Shown in pieces: positions 1 to 9,277 of a stretch of DNA of 64,000 nucleotides. The translations under genes and the position numbers were made by a program. The DNA is taken from NCBI RefSeq assembly GCF_003989135.1, contig NZ_RYZZ01000007.1, forward strand, positions 356,367 to 420,366, in the 5' to 3' direction. The stretch comes from Peribacillus cavernae. GTDB lineage: Bacteria; Bacillota; Bacilli; Bacillales; DSM-1321. The notes under the pieces are model-generated. The model saw only the letters and a program-made list of their open reading frames with translations, was not told where the DNA came from and ran no database searches. Each line of letters opens with the position of its first letter. Position 1 is the first letter of the stretch.

Positions 1-96
1 TAAGCCAATCATCTGATGGGGAGAAAACCGCTCCTCATACATCTGCTCGTCTTATGCTTGTCGGGGCTGAACAAGGCGCTTCCGCTTTTCTAATAA
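1..96. repeat. Interspersed intergenic repeat, left-truncated copy
   Basis: This is the right-hand part of a repeat family found about ten times in the window; the rest lies beyond the left edge. It ends GGCGCTTCCGCTTTTCTA at 75-92, so on the minus strand it begins with the family end AGAAAAGCGGAAGCGCC. The TAG stop of the acyltransferase (90-92) is shared with this end. Its interior (TAAGCCAATC...GATGGGGAGAAAACCGCTC) closely matches the copy at 61083-61262. Confidence 0.8.
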
Positions 97-1145
97 GTAG
101 AGGATTGTTTTTGCCATCTTTTTTTAAACAGCTTGAAATAGATTCTGATGTATTGTGCTAATTTCTTTGTGCGGGAGACTTTCAGCTCAATGATCGGCTG
201 GGCAATTGACGCGATCACTCCACTTGATAATATAATTGTAATGATGAGAGAAATCCCGGCAAGCATTACGAATTTCTCAGGGTTTGTAAAGTAATTATGA
301 ATCTCGCTTTCCCGGAAAAAACGGACGAAAAAGCCATGGAGCAAGTAAACATAGAGTGTCTGTTTCCCCCATTTTGTAAAAAAGTATTGTCCGCGTGGTA
401 TGAACGCCAAAAAACTGAAGACCATGATCATGCTTAACCCATAAAAACCAAGCCGTTTAAACATCGATATGAAACTGGTTGTTTCCAGTTCGGAGTAGGG
501 TTTGGAACCCAGCAGCCACTTATAGTTAATGTCGGGATTTATATAGAAACCGATAAAAACGACAGTCATGATCACAAATGCGCTACTGCGAACTTTAAAG
601 GTAAATAAATGTTTGATATGGTCCTTGGATAGATGGTAGCCAATCAAAAACATCGGGAAAAAGACAAATGTTCTGGAAAGACTCAAGTAATTTGAAACCG
701 TGTCTACATACCCGATGAGCAAGGCTATTAAAAGCGAGAGCAAAATCCCGGCCGCAGGTTTTAGTTTGGAAAAGCCAAGCAGCATGATATTCCAGCAGAA
801 CAAACTGATCAGGAACCAGAGGGACCAGTGCGGATCAAGAAAATCGACAGTCAGTTTGGATTCGCTGTATAAATAATAATAATAAACCGTATAGATCACC
901 TGGAAAATGATATATGGAAGTATCAATTTTTTGGTAATAGTGGCTAGATAACCTTTTTTGTAAAATCCCTTCGCAAAAAAACCGGAAACGAGGATAAAGG
1001 CTGGCATATGGAACGTATATATCGTTTTGTACAAGGAATAAATCAGTTCATTATCATTCACCAAAGTTTTCAACAAGTGCCCAAACACCACAAAGGCTAT
1101 CAAGATAAACTTGGCATTATCAAAAAAATAATCTCGTTGTCTCAT
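90..1145 (-). CDS. Acyltransferase 3 family membrane protein (fucose-4-O-acetylase-like)
   Basis: This 351-residue integral membrane protein begins MRQRDYFFDNAKFILIAFVV, with the family's early D-x-A-K signature followed by F-G-H (residue 23 is the His). About ten hydrophobic helices run through the chain and a basic tail follows (VSRTKKLAQY...KKRWQKQ). Acyltransferase-3 proteins move acetyl or other acyl groups across the membrane onto extracytoplasmic sugars; this one most resembles the COG3594 branch. The start ATG has GGAGG a few bases upstream (GGAGGCCAATAATG on the minus strand). The target sugar cannot be inferred. It stands alone, with the stop codon embedded in the repeat end. Confidence 0.8.
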   Translation of the reverse strand: MRQRDYFFDNAKFILIAFVVFGHLLKTLVNDNELIYSLYKTIYTFHMPAFILVSGFFAKGFYKKGYLATITKKLILPYIIFQVIYTVYYYYLYSESKLTVDFLDPHWSLWFLISLFCWNIMLLGFSKLKPAAGILLSLLIALLIGYVDTVSNYLSLSRTFVFFPMFLIGYHLSKDHIKHLFTFKVRSSAFVIMTVVFIGFYINPDINYKWLLGSKPYSELETTSFISMFKRLGFYGLSMIMVFSFLAFIPRGQYFFTKWGKQTLYVYLLHGFFVRFFRESEIHNYFTNPEKFVMLAGISLIITIILSSGVIASIAQPIIELKVSRTKKLAQYIRIYFKLFKKRWQKQSSTY

Positions 1146-1427
1146 TATTGGCCTCCATGTAAGTGAACTTTTTTCATTTCAGGTATCTTACTTAATACCC
1201 GCCATTATAGAGAAAAACGCCTCTAATTAAACATGTAATTTCATCCAGTTCCCAAAAACCGAAAAGTTTCTGAAGAAAAGCCGTCATATATCAACTATTT
1301 CAATTGCTTCGTTCTCTGGCTAAACAGGAATCATTCTATTTACCTATTTTTAATCCCTTTATAGGAAAAGTAAGCATTTATGTAGAATATTGTGAGTAGA
1401 AAGTGGTTTCCGGAGGAATGAGGATAA

Positions 1428-3611
1428 ATGTATACAGATTTAGAAGCCATCAGCAGCTATAAGAAAGAGATTGATAAATTAAATAGCAAAATTGAACAAT
1501 TTACAGATTTAATCGATCATACATTTGAGGCTTTAATTGAAGTAAATGATAATAAAAAGATTCTTTATGCTAATTTAGAGGCATGCTTGCTGTTGAATGT
1601 TTCAAAGGAGGATATTCTTACAAGTAAACTTTCTGACTTTCTATGGAATATTCCTGAGGATGTCTTGTCTTATCAAGATAAAATGATTGTTGAGAAAGGC
1701 ACCTACAAGGACGAGTGGATCGTCCAACTTTCCAGTGGGGAGAAAAAACAGGTCGAATTCATCGGCTTTTCTTACGGAAATAGAGAAAAGATCGCATATA
1801 AGTTAAGGGACGTGACTGCTGAACGGGTACATATGCAGGAGAGAATAATGACGACACAAATGTTTCTCGATGTTTTTAACAAAGCGGTTGATTGTATCGT
1901 CATCTATGACAAACAAGGCGTTATCATAGATGCAAATGATGCTTTTTGCAAAACATTGATCCTCGATAAACCTGAATTGGTCGGCAAAAAAATTCAAGAT
2001 TTTATCCCGATTTCCCAACAGAATACATGGAAAAGGAGTTTGGAGAAGGTTCTTTCTTCGGGAACTTCCACAGGGGAAATCGAAATGAACCCTGCCGGTG
2101 GCAAGATTAGGTTTGAATATTCAACGAGTTCTAATATATTTAATAAACTGAATATGTCAATTTTTAGAAATGTTACGGAAAAGGAAATCATTGAAAAAAA
2201 GCTTAAAAAGAGCGAGCAAATTTTCTCTGAACTGTTTGACCAGACAATGGATGCCATTGTTTTCTGGGATGAAAACGGAGTTATTTTCCGGGTAAATGAT
2301 TCAGCCTGTAAGATTTTCGAATCAAAACGGGAGCATTTGCTGGGAAGACATATCTCTACTTATGTCCATAAAAAAGATAAACGGTTCAAAGCAATGGTGA
2401 GCGCCTTCCACCAAAAGGGCGAGGTGCGGGATGAACTTCTTTATAAAATGGCGAACGGACAGATAAAGCTGCTCGAATTAACTTCAAAAATGCATTCCAG
2501 TGAAGGATATAACATCACGATTTTCAGGAATGTAAGTGAACGCTGGAGGATAGAAAAAGAGCTGAGAAAAAGCGAAAAAAAATTTCGGAAAATATTTGAG
2601 GGATCATTGGATGGGATGATTCTCTGGAATCAAACCAATTTTGCTGACATCAATGAAATCGGAGCCAACATTTTGGAATTAACAAAAGAAAAGCTTCTAT
2701 CGACGACAGTGGATGAAATATTAGAAAAAATTCCGGAAAACACCAGTAAATTGAACAGTCATATCGAGAATGTCATGCAAATCGGAATGGACAAAACGAT
2801 TATACCTATCACTTTTGGACATGGAAAAATAAAATATTTAGAGTTTTCGACAAGAAAAAATTTATATTCCGACTTGCATTTGACGATATTTCGTGACATT
2901 ACCGAGAACCTGGAATTGCAGGAACAAATCCGCAAATCGGACACATTAAATGTAGTCGGGGAGCTTGCTGCAGGCATAGCCCATGAAATCAGGAACCCGA
3001 TGACGGCGCTGAAGGGATTCATACAGCTGCTGCAGGACAGTGTAACGGAAGACTTTTCGAACTACTTTAATGTCATTACTTCCGAATTGAAGCGGATTGA
3101 GACGATTATAACGGAGTTTTTGGTTCTGGCGAAGCCGCAGGCCATGAGGTATTATAAACAAGACTTGAACGGCATCATGCGTGAAACAGTGGAGCTGCTA
3201 AAGGCCCAGGCATTGCTGCATAATATTCAATTTCAGGCTTCCTTTGAAGAAGAGGAATTTTTTCTTTATTGCGAAGGCAATCAGCTTAAACAAGTTTTCA
3301 TCAATATTATTAAGAACGCTTTGGAAGTAACCGATGATGGCGGCCTTGTTTATATAAAAGTAAAACGCGAGGACGCGGAACATGTCCGGATTTCGATCAA
3401 GGATGAAGGAGTGGGGATTCCTGAAGAGAAAATCAAAAAGCTTGGTGAGCCATTTTATACAACGAAGGAACGGGGAACTGGACTTGGGTTGATGGTTAGC
3501 TATAAAATAATCGAAGAACACAAAGGATATGTAGAAGTGGAAAGCCAGGAAGGAAAGGGCACCACGTTTCATATCCTTCTTCCACTCAAATTCGATTACG
3601 AGGAACTGTAA
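1428..3611 (+). CDS. Four-PAS sensor histidine kinase (sporulation-kinase-like)
   Basis: This 727-residue kinase has no transmembrane helices. Four consecutive PAS-like modules occupy roughly residues 20-135, 143-255, 262-375 and 385-490; each ends in a related phrase (F-R-N-V-[ST]-E/ F-R-D-I-T-E). A HisKA domain follows with the phospho-acceptor His519 in AAGIAHEIRNPMTALKGFIQ, then a HATPase with N-box IINIIKNALEV, G1 DEGVGIP and G2 GTGLGLMVSYK. The HisKA sequence is of the KinA/KinE/KinC type that feeds Spo0F in Bacillus sporulation. No response regulator is adjacent, as expected for an orphan phosphorelay kinase. It occupies the kinD/kinE position relative to ykvA and mhqR of B. subtilis. 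ATG start has GGAGGA 10 bases upstream. Confidence 0.85.
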   Translation: MYTDLEAISSYKKEIDKLNSKIEQFTDLIDHTFEALIEVNDNKKILYANLEACLLLNVSKEDILTSKLSDFLWNIPEDVLSYQDKMIVEKGTYKDEWIVQLSSGEKKQVEFIGFSYGNREKIAYKLRDVTAERVHMQERIMTTQMFLDVFNKAVDCIVIYDKQGVIIDANDAFCKTLILDKPELVGKKIQDFIPISQQNTWKRSLEKVLSSGTSTGEIEMNPAGGKIRFEYSTSSNIFNKLNMSIFRNVTEKEIIEKKLKKSEQIFSELFDQTMDAIVFWDENGVIFRVNDSACKIFESKREHLLGRHISTYVHKKDKRFKAMVSAFHQKGEVRDELLYKMANGQIKLLELTSKMHSSEGYNITIFRNVSERWRIEKELRKSEKKFRKIFEGSLDGMILWNQTNFADINEIGANILELTKEKLLSTTVDEILEKIPENTSKLNSHIENVMQIGMDKTIIPITFGHGKIKYLEFSTRKNLYSDLHLTIFRDITENLELQEQIRKSDTLNVVGELAAGIAHEIRNPMTALKGFIQLLQDSVTEDFSNYFNVITSELKRIETIITEFLVLAKPQAMRYYKQDLNGIMRETVELLKAQALLHNIQFQASFEEEEFFLYCEGNQLKQVFINIIKNALEVTDDGGLVYIKVKREDAEHVRISIKDEGVGIPEEKIKKLGEPFYTTKERGTGLGLMVSYKIIEEHKGYVEVESQEGKGTTFHILLPLKFDYEEL

Positions 3612-3757
3612 CTGTGGATTCTTTCTGCTGTCATATGTATGAAAATTCCCTCATCGGCAGATTATATATAATTGCAAATGATATCGATTAGGGAATGGTT
3701 CGGTGACAGGCTATGCCAGCAGTAAAACCAACATAAAAGAATCTTTATTAAAGCTTG

Positions 3758-3813
3758 AAAAAGCAATCGTACAAGAAAAAAGCGGAAGCTTTCTTCTTGT
3801 ACGATTGCTTTTT
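3758..3813. terminator. Bidirectional intrinsic terminator
   Basis: Perfect 20-bp arms AAAAAGCAATCGTACAAGAA (3758-3777) and its complement (3794-3813) enclose a 16-base loop and carry A- and T-tracts on both outer sides. The element separates the converging kinase and ykvA genes, whose stop lies only 3 bases away. The loop contains AAAGCGGAAGC, resembling the interspersed repeat end. Confidence 0.9.
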
Positions 3814-3815
3814 TC

Positions 3816-4247
3816 TTATTTTGGCTGATTAACTATCACTTCAACAATATTGCTCTTATTCTCATCCCACTGTTGGAAGGCTTCCAGATCTTTATCAACC
3901 TGGGAGATGACAAAAGCAATCAAGGCTGCATCATCAAGGATACCGATCCCGAATAGAAAATCCGGGATGACATCTATCGGCGATACAAAATAAACGACTG
4001 ACAACAGGATCATGAACAGTGAACGGTAAGGAATTTCCCGATAATCTCCTTTTGTCCAGGCTTTCAACATGGTAAACATCGTTTGCAAGCGTCCCCAAAC
4101 GCCCCGTAATGTCAGTTCATTCTTTTTAGCTTTGCTGGTGGCCTTTGTTAACAGGCTTTTCGTTTTTTCTTTACTATTCGCATACCCTTTTGCTTCATTT
4201 TTAAAAAGAGAATAGGCTACTTTTGTAAAAAACCATTTACGTAACAT
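3816..4247 (-). CDS. ykvA: YkvA family DUF1232 membrane protein
   Basis: 143 residues. The central part (about residues 70-115) has the DUF1232 signature: a hydrophobic helix, then VSPIDVIPDFLFGIGILDDA, then a second helix, with the conserved S-P-I-D-x-I-P-D run. The N-terminal half is basic and hydrophilic (KEKTKSLLTKATSKAKKNE). Function of the family is unknown. Start ATG follows AAGGGGAGAT. The gene is near a sporulation-type kinase and a MhqR regulator, as ykvA is in B. subtilis, which supports the symbol. Confidence 0.85.
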   Translation of the reverse strand: MLRKWFFTKVAYSLFKNEAKGYANSKEKTKSLLTKATSKAKKNELTLRGVWGRLQTMFTMLKAWTKGDYREIPYRSLFMILLSVVYFVSPIDVIPDFLFGIGILDDAALIAFVISQVDKDLEAFQQWDENKSNIVEVIVNQPK

Positions 4248-4341
4248 ACGATCTCCCCTTCGCTTTTCCCTTCTTATTTTACCACCAAAAAAGGAGGGGG
4301 AAACCTCGTAATATAATAGGCAAGGATTTTTGTGTAAATTG

Positions 4342-5070
4342 TTATATTTCCAGCAGCAGGATCATGAATAGCAATCCTATTATGAAAGAATAGGTGGAAG
4401 TACGTTCGTTTCCGTCCCCATGGCTTTCGGGAATGAGTTCCTTGTATACGATGAACAACATGGCACCCGCTGCAAAGGCAAGCCCATAAGAGACCAGAAA
4501 GCCGATATAAGATGTTAAATAAAAGCCGAGCAAAGATGTCACAATTTCGATTGTGCCTGTCAGAGTAGCAAGGATAAAGGCTTTAAATCTGCTGATTTTC
4601 TGATTGACTAAAAAGAGAGCAACCAATAAGCCTTCAGGTGCATTTTGCAGTCCGATTGCTAAAGCAATCAAGTTTCCTGTATCTTGTGCGGCTGATGCAT
4701 AACTGACTCCGACCGAGAGCCCTTCCGGAATATTGTGCAAGGTAATGGCCATTATGATCAGCATTGCTTTTTCATCGAATTCTATCCCGCTTTTGGAATG
4801 CTCCAAATCAATGTGCGGAATGTTCTTTTCCAAAAATGTCAGTGTCAAAACGCCTAAAAATATCCCGATGACAAGCTGAAGATACCCTCCGCTTTCCATG
4901 GATTGCGGAATCAAGCTCAGTAAAGAGGCAGCCATCATGATCCCGGCTGTAAAGGCCAGAAGCGTATCCCTGAATTTGTGGGTGATTGCCCCTTTGATGA
5001 ATAAGATGATTAGAGCCCCGGCACCGGTGGACATGGCAGATAAAATGCTGCCAATTACTACTTCACTCAT
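4342..5070 (-). CDS. ZIP family divalent metal transporter
   Basis: 242 residues with about eight hydrophobic helices. The two metal-site helices are clear: TLHNIPEGLSVGVS (around residues 112-125) and LQNAPEGLLVAL (around 141-152), the paired HN-x-P-E-G / QN-x-P-E-G signatures of ZIP permeases of the GufA/ZupT type. Such proteins import zinc, iron or manganese. The protein stops soon after the last helix. ATG start has GGAG upstream (GGAGAACGCAATG). Specific metal unknown. Confidence 0.88.
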   Translation of the reverse strand: MSEVVIGSILSAMSTGAGALIILFIKGAITHKFRDTLLAFTAGIMMAASLLSLIPQSMESGGYLQLVIGIFLGVLTLTFLEKNIPHIDLEHSKSGIEFDEKAMLIIMAITLHNIPEGLSVGVSYASAAQDTGNLIALAIGLQNAPEGLLVALFLVNQKISRFKAFILATLTGTIEIVTSLLGFYLTSYIGFLVSYGLAFAAGAMLFIVYKELIPESHGDGNERTSTYSFIIGLLFMILLLEI

Positions 5071-5241
5071 TGCGTTCTCCTTCCATGGTCTTGATTGCCT
5101 GCTTCAAATGCCCAATCATGAAAACTTTTGTAATTATATATTACCCTGAAAGGTTCAAAAGGTTCCCTTAGAAAGCCGTGTTTGTAGATAGATCATTTAT
5201 TCACATAAATTGATAGTCTGCTATCACGAGGAATTGCGCCG

Positions 5242-6474
5242 TCATGTTTCTTTCGGGTACCATTTTCTCAAAGTTTCATCAGAAGGCAGGAAGAAACTCA
5301 TCAAGCCCAGGAGCGGCAGTAAACCGACCATCTTGATGGTACTGTTTATACCGATTAAATCGGCAAGGGAGCCTAAAGCCACCGATCCTATGGCACCCAT
5401 TCCAAACGCAAGGCCTACCGTTAATCCAGCCATTGTGCCTACTTTGCCAGGCACAAGTTCCTGTGCGTATACTACGGTCACGGAAAAGCTGGTCATAATG
5501 ATAAACCCGCTGACCAACAATAAAATGAAAGCTGCGGCAGGGCTGACAAACGGTAATAGAATTGTTATCGGGGCACTGCCCACCAAGGAAAGCAATATCA
5601 CTTTTTTCCTGCCGAAACGGTCTGCTAGCGGACCGCCAAAGAAAGTGCCGAGCGCACCGGCAGCGAGAAAGGCAAATAAATATAATTGTGCTGTTTTGAT
5701 GCTGAATGAATATTGGCCGATCAAGTAAAAGGCATAAAAGTTTGTCATACAGGAAATGTACCAGGAGCGGGCAAAAATGATAAAGAGAATGAAAAAAAGT
5801 GCCATTCCAATCTTTTTTCTGTTTGCTGTCTGGCCGTTTCTATTTGCTTTTGCCTTCTTTGGCTGGAAATATACCAGTCTGTCAGTATACCATCTGGCGA
5901 TATATACCAGTAATAAAACGGCGGCAAAAGCGACCGGTGCAAACCATAATGCGCCTTTTTGTCCGAAAGGGACGAGGACAACTGCGGTTATCAACGGGGC
6001 CAGCGCCTGTCCGGTATTGCCCCCAACCTGGTAAATCGACTGGGAGAGCCCTCTTTTCGGGCCGCCCGCCATGAAAGCAACCCTTGAACCTTCCGGATGG
6101 AATACGGCAGAGCCTATTCCGATTAATAAAACGGATAAAATCACAACAGAATAGGTAGGTGATAAGGCTAGCAGCACTATGCCTGCAAGCGTGCTTGTCA
6201 GACCTAGGGGAAGTGCATAGGGAATCGGTTTTTTATCTGTATACCAGCCGACAACAGGCTGCATGATCGACGAGACGATATTCAATGCGAATGCAACCAT
6301 CCCCAACTGGGTATAACTTAACGACATTGTCTTTTCTAAAATGGGGAACATTGCAGGAACTACGGACTGAAGGGTATCGTTTAACAAATGACAAATTCCG
6401 ATAATAAAGAGGACATTATAGGCAGTTGTATGAGCAGCGGTCACGTTTTTAGCTGCTTGTGCTGTGCTGGCCAT
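5242..6474 (-). CDS. MFS transporter, fosmidomycin-resistance (Fsr) type
   Basis: 410 residues, about 12 transmembrane helices with the MFS loop motif GPLADRFGRKK between helices 8 and 9 and GWYTDKKPIP in the first half. The N-terminal sequence CHLLNDTLQSVVPAMFPILE and HPEGSRVAFMAGG are typical of the Fsr subgroup of drug:H+ antiporters. It starts with ATG after AAGGAG and is divergent from the MhqR-type regulator at 6671, so an electrophile- or drug-related role controlled by that regulator is possible, though no operator was found close to this gene's own start. Confidence 0.85.
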   Translation of the reverse strand: MASTAQAAKNVTAAHTTAYNVLFIIGICHLLNDTLQSVVPAMFPILEKTMSLSYTQLGMVAFALNIVSSIMQPVVGWYTDKKPIPYALPLGLTSTLAGIVLLALSPTYSVVILSVLLIGIGSAVFHPEGSRVAFMAGGPKRGLSQSIYQVGGNTGQALAPLITAVVLVPFGQKGALWFAPVAFAAVLLLVYIARWYTDRLVYFQPKKAKANRNGQTANRKKIGMALFFILFIIFARSWYISCMTNFYAFYLIGQYSFSIKTAQLYLFAFLAAGALGTFFGGPLADRFGRKKVILLSLVGSAPITILLPFVSPAAAFILLLVSGFIIMTSFSVTVVYAQELVPGKVGTMAGLTVGLAFGMGAIGSVALGSLADLIGINSTIKMVGLLPLLGLMSFFLPSDETLRKWYPKET

Positions 6475-6589
6475 TAAGAAAACTCCTTACTGATTACTTT
6501 TTCTGTTGGGGATTCGAGGAAAAGTCTTTTTTCCCTAGTATAACAGATGATTGGTTAAAACAGTAGAGTGGTGAATTTCCATAGTTAAA

Positions 6590-6618
6590 TTGACAAAACT
6601 GGATATAATCCTTATAAT
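6590..6618 (+). promoter_or_regulatory. Consensus sigma-A promoter of mhqR
   Basis: TTGACA (6590-6595), a 17-base spacer and TATAAT (6613-6618): a perfect housekeeping promoter. Transcription would begin about 7 bases downstream, inside the adjoining GAATTC-centred palindrome. Confidence 0.85.
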
Positions 6619-6637
6619 AACCTTGAATTCGAGATAT
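6619..6637. promoter_or_regulatory. MhqR-type operator
   Basis: AACCTTGAATTCGAGATAT is an imperfect palindrome centred on GAATTC (6625-6630). Its right half (AATTCGAGATA) matches the inverted repeat I remember for B. subtilis MhqR, TATCTCGAATTCGAGATA; the left half has several changes. It lies directly at the transcription start of the regulator gene, so binding should give negative autoregulation. Confidence 0.65.
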
Positions 6638-6670
6638 TTTAATTTCAGATTTTAAAAGGTTGTGAATTGA

Positions 6671-7111
6671 TTGAATCAAAGCAGTATCCAACAATCACTT
6701 AAGCTGTTTATCGTCTTGTCAAGAGCACATAGGTCGATAAATGATGTGGTCAATAAATATATTGCAGATCAAGGTTTGAACCCAACTGAATTCGCTGTTA
6801 TGGAGCTGCTTTACCATAAAGGGGATCAGCCGCTTCAGCAAATCGGCGGGAAAATTCTGCTCGCCAGCGGCAGCATTACCTATGTAGTGGATAAGCTTGA
6901 ACAAAAGGACTACTTAAGGCGGGTTGCCTCGAAAAATGACCGCCGTGTAACATATGCACAAATCACCGACAAGGGAAAGGCGTTTATTGAGACCGTATTC
7001 CCCGAACATGAGAAACGAATTGATGAAATCATGAGTGCATTATCCCAAGAAGAAAAAGAAACGGCCATTGAATTGATGAAAAAGATCGGATTTCATGCTG
7101 CAAATATGTGA
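6671..7111 (+). CDS. mhqR: MarR family regulator, MhqR-like
   Basis: 146 residues. Winged-helix MarR fold: helices around NPTEFAVMELLYHKGDQPLQ, recognition helix GSITYVVDKLEQKDYL (about residues 72-87) and the wing R-x-x-S-K-N-D-R-R-V-T-Y. The sequence is very close to what I recall of B. subtilis MhqR (YkvE), the repressor of catechol/quinone detoxification genes. The single Cys of OhrR-type sensors is absent, consistent with MhqR. Translation starts at TTG 6671 with AAAGG upstream. Position beside ykvA-type and ykvI-type genes agrees with B. subtilis. mhqR targets such as azoreductases or dioxygenases are not in this window. Confidence 0.8.
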   Translation: MNQSSIQQSLKLFIVLSRAHRSINDVVNKYIADQGLNPTEFAVMELLYHKGDQPLQQIGGKILLASGSITYVVDKLEQKDYLRRVASKNDRRVTYAQITDKGKAFIETVFPEHEKRIDEIMSALSQEEKETAIELMKKIGFHAANM

Positions 7112-7123
7112 AAACAAATGAGC

Positions 7124-7154
7124 AAATACCTGCCTGAAAAAGGGGGTATTTTTT
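7124..7154 (+). terminator. Terminator after mhqR
   Basis: AAATACC (7124-7130) pairs with GGTATTT (7145-7151), with CCT/AGG extending the stem inward, followed by a T-run. Confidence 0.75.
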
Positions 7155-7372
7155 ACTTTGCGGAATGAAAGTAAAGAAGACACTGAATAGCCCCACCTTA
7201 CAGTCATTTGTACTTTCATATTACGATTTCTCTGCTTTGCATGAAAATATAACTCTTTATCTCAATATATAGTAAACGGCAATTGGACAGGTGTTTTATA
7301 AAGCAATTACACAAAAGTTGGAAAAAAGTTCTGGAAATAAAATATAATAAGCTATAGAAAGGAAGTGGTTTT

Positions 7373-9067
7373 ATGAAATTTGATCAATTTGAATATAAGC
7401 GTCCCGAGATGGATCTTGTGAAGAAGGGATTTGCAGAAGCGCTGGGGAAGTTCTCAGAAGCGGAAAATGTAGAAAAACAGAGCGAGGCAATGAGTGAGAT
7501 TAATAAGATAAGAAATAACGTCAGCACGATGTTTAATATTTGCTACATACGGCATTCGATCGATACAAACGACGAATTTTATAAGGCGGAAAATGATTAT
7601 CTCGATGAAATAGCTCCAGAAATGGAAGAGCTCGTCTCCGATTATTATCAGGAGCTTGTGAACTCAAAATTTCGCGCTGACCTGGAAGCGAAATGGGGAA
7701 AACAGCTATTTGCACTGGCTGATGCTCAGTTGAAGACCTTTTCCCCGGTACTTATCCCGCTCCTTCAAAAAGAGAATAAGCTGTCAACGGAGTATACACA
7801 GTTGATTGCTTCAGCGAAAATCCTGTTTGAAGGGGAAGAGCGCACCCTTCCTCAGCTTCAGCCCTTTGCCGAATCCCCTGACCGGGAAATGCGAAAGAAG
7901 GCAGAAGAAGCAAAAAATGGATTTCTTGCGGGCCATGAACAGAAATTGGATGAAATCTATGATCAACTGGTGAAAGTCCGGCATGAGATTGCGAAGACGC
8001 TTGGCTACAAGAATTTCGTCGAACTAGGATATTACCGGATGGCCAGAACCGACTACAATGCCGAAATGGTCGCGAATTTCCGTAAACAGGTGGAAGAATA
8101 CATCGTCCCGCTGGCAAGCAAGCTAAAAGAGCGCCAGCGCCATAGGATAGGTCTCGATAAGTTGAAGTTCTATGATGAGGGATTCGAGTACAAATCAGGA
8201 AATGCTGTTCCGAAGGGCGATCCAGAATGGATTATCGAAAACGGGAAAAAAATGTATGAAGAACTTTCTCTGGAAACAAAGATGTTTTTCGAATATATGA
8301 CTGAAAATAAGCTTTTGGATCTTGTTTCTAAAAAAGGAAAAGCAGGAGGAGGCTATTGCAGTTTCATCGAAGATTACAAGGCGCCGTTTATTTTCTCCAA
8401 TTTTAACGGCACTTCTGGAGATATTGATGTATTAACTCATGAAGCGGGGCATGCATTTCAGGTATACAGCAGCAGAGAATCTCAGATTCCGGAATACATC
8501 TGGCCGACTTATGAGGCAGCAGAAATCCATTCGATGAGCATGGAATTTTTCACCTGGCCATGGATGGAATTGTTTTTCAAGGAAGACACAGACAAGTATA
8601 AATTTTCTCATTTAAGCAGCGGCCTTTTGTTTCTGCCATATGGTGTCGCAGTCGATGAATTTCAGCATTTTGTTTATGAAAATCCTGAAGCGAGTCCCAA
8701 GGAAAGAAAGAGCGCGTGGCGTGAGATTGAGAAAAAATATTTACCGCACCGTGATTATGACGGCAATGAATATCTCGAAAACGGTGGTTTCTGGCAGCGT
8801 CAAGGCCATATATACAATTCCCCATTTTATTATATCGATTATACCCTGGCACAGATTTGCGCCTTTCAGTTCTGGAAACGTTCCCGAGAGGATCAGCAAT
8901 CAGCCTGGGGGGATTACTTGAAGCTTTGCCAGCTTGGCGGAAGCAAATCATTCCTTGAACTTGTGGAAGCAGCGCATTTGCAGTCGCCGTTTGAGGATGG
9001 GACGGTAGAGTCTGTCGTCGATGTGATTGATGAATGGCTGAGATCCGTGGATGATATAGTATTGTAG
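7373..9067 (+). CDS. M3 family oligoendopeptidase (PepF-like zinc metallopeptidase)
   Basis: 564 residues, the usual size of PepF/M3 oligopeptidases. The zinc site is LTHEAGHAFQVY with His356, Glu357 and His360; the third ligand is probably the Glu in the downstream AAEIHSMSMEF segment. C-terminal signatures YIDYTLAQICAFQFW and GGSKSFLELV are typical of the family. It should cut short peptides in the cytoplasm, as no signal peptide is present. ATG start lies after AAAGGAAGTGG. Its exact M3 subgroup is closest to the TIGR02289-type proteins rather than the YjbG group. Confidence 0.9.
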   Translation: MKFDQFEYKRPEMDLVKKGFAEALGKFSEAENVEKQSEAMSEINKIRNNVSTMFNICYIRHSIDTNDEFYKAENDYLDEIAPEMEELVSDYYQELVNSKFRADLEAKWGKQLFALADAQLKTFSPVLIPLLQKENKLSTEYTQLIASAKILFEGEERTLPQLQPFAESPDREMRKKAEEAKNGFLAGHEQKLDEIYDQLVKVRHEIAKTLGYKNFVELGYYRMARTDYNAEMVANFRKQVEEYIVPLASKLKERQRHRIGLDKLKFYDEGFEYKSGNAVPKGDPEWIIENGKKMYEELSLETKMFFEYMTENKLLDLVSKKGKAGGGYCSFIEDYKAPFIFSNFNGTSGDIDVLTHEAGHAFQVYSSRESQIPEYIWPTYEAAEIHSMSMEFFTWPWMELFFKEDTDKYKFSHLSSGLLFLPYGVAVDEFQHFVYENPEASPKERKSAWREIEKKYLPHRDYDGNEYLENGGFWQRQGHIYNSPFYYIDYTLAQICAFQFWKRSREDQQSAWGDYLKLCQLGGSKSFLELVEAAHLQSPFEDGTVESVVDVIDEWLRSVDDIVL

Positions 9068-9090
9068 CATATTGATTTTATAAATTATCT

Positions 9091-9138
9091 AAGGCTAGCC
9101 CGAATTCAACTTTTCTTGTTTTCGGGTTAGCTTTTTTT
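9091..9138 (+). terminator. Terminator after M3 peptidase
   Basis: CTAGCCCGAA pairs with TTCGGGTTAG (one G-T pair) across a 16-base loop and is followed by CTTTTTTT. Confidence 0.85.
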
Positions 9139-9277
9139 CCATTTGTTTGATGCCTGCTGGGCGGGATAATACACTTATTTCAAAAAGATATTGAAAGAAG
9201 ACCCCTTACCTCCATTATAATTTGGCTTGTCTAAAAAAGTCCCTTCCTTCATATAAATGGAGGGAGGAGGGGAAAAC

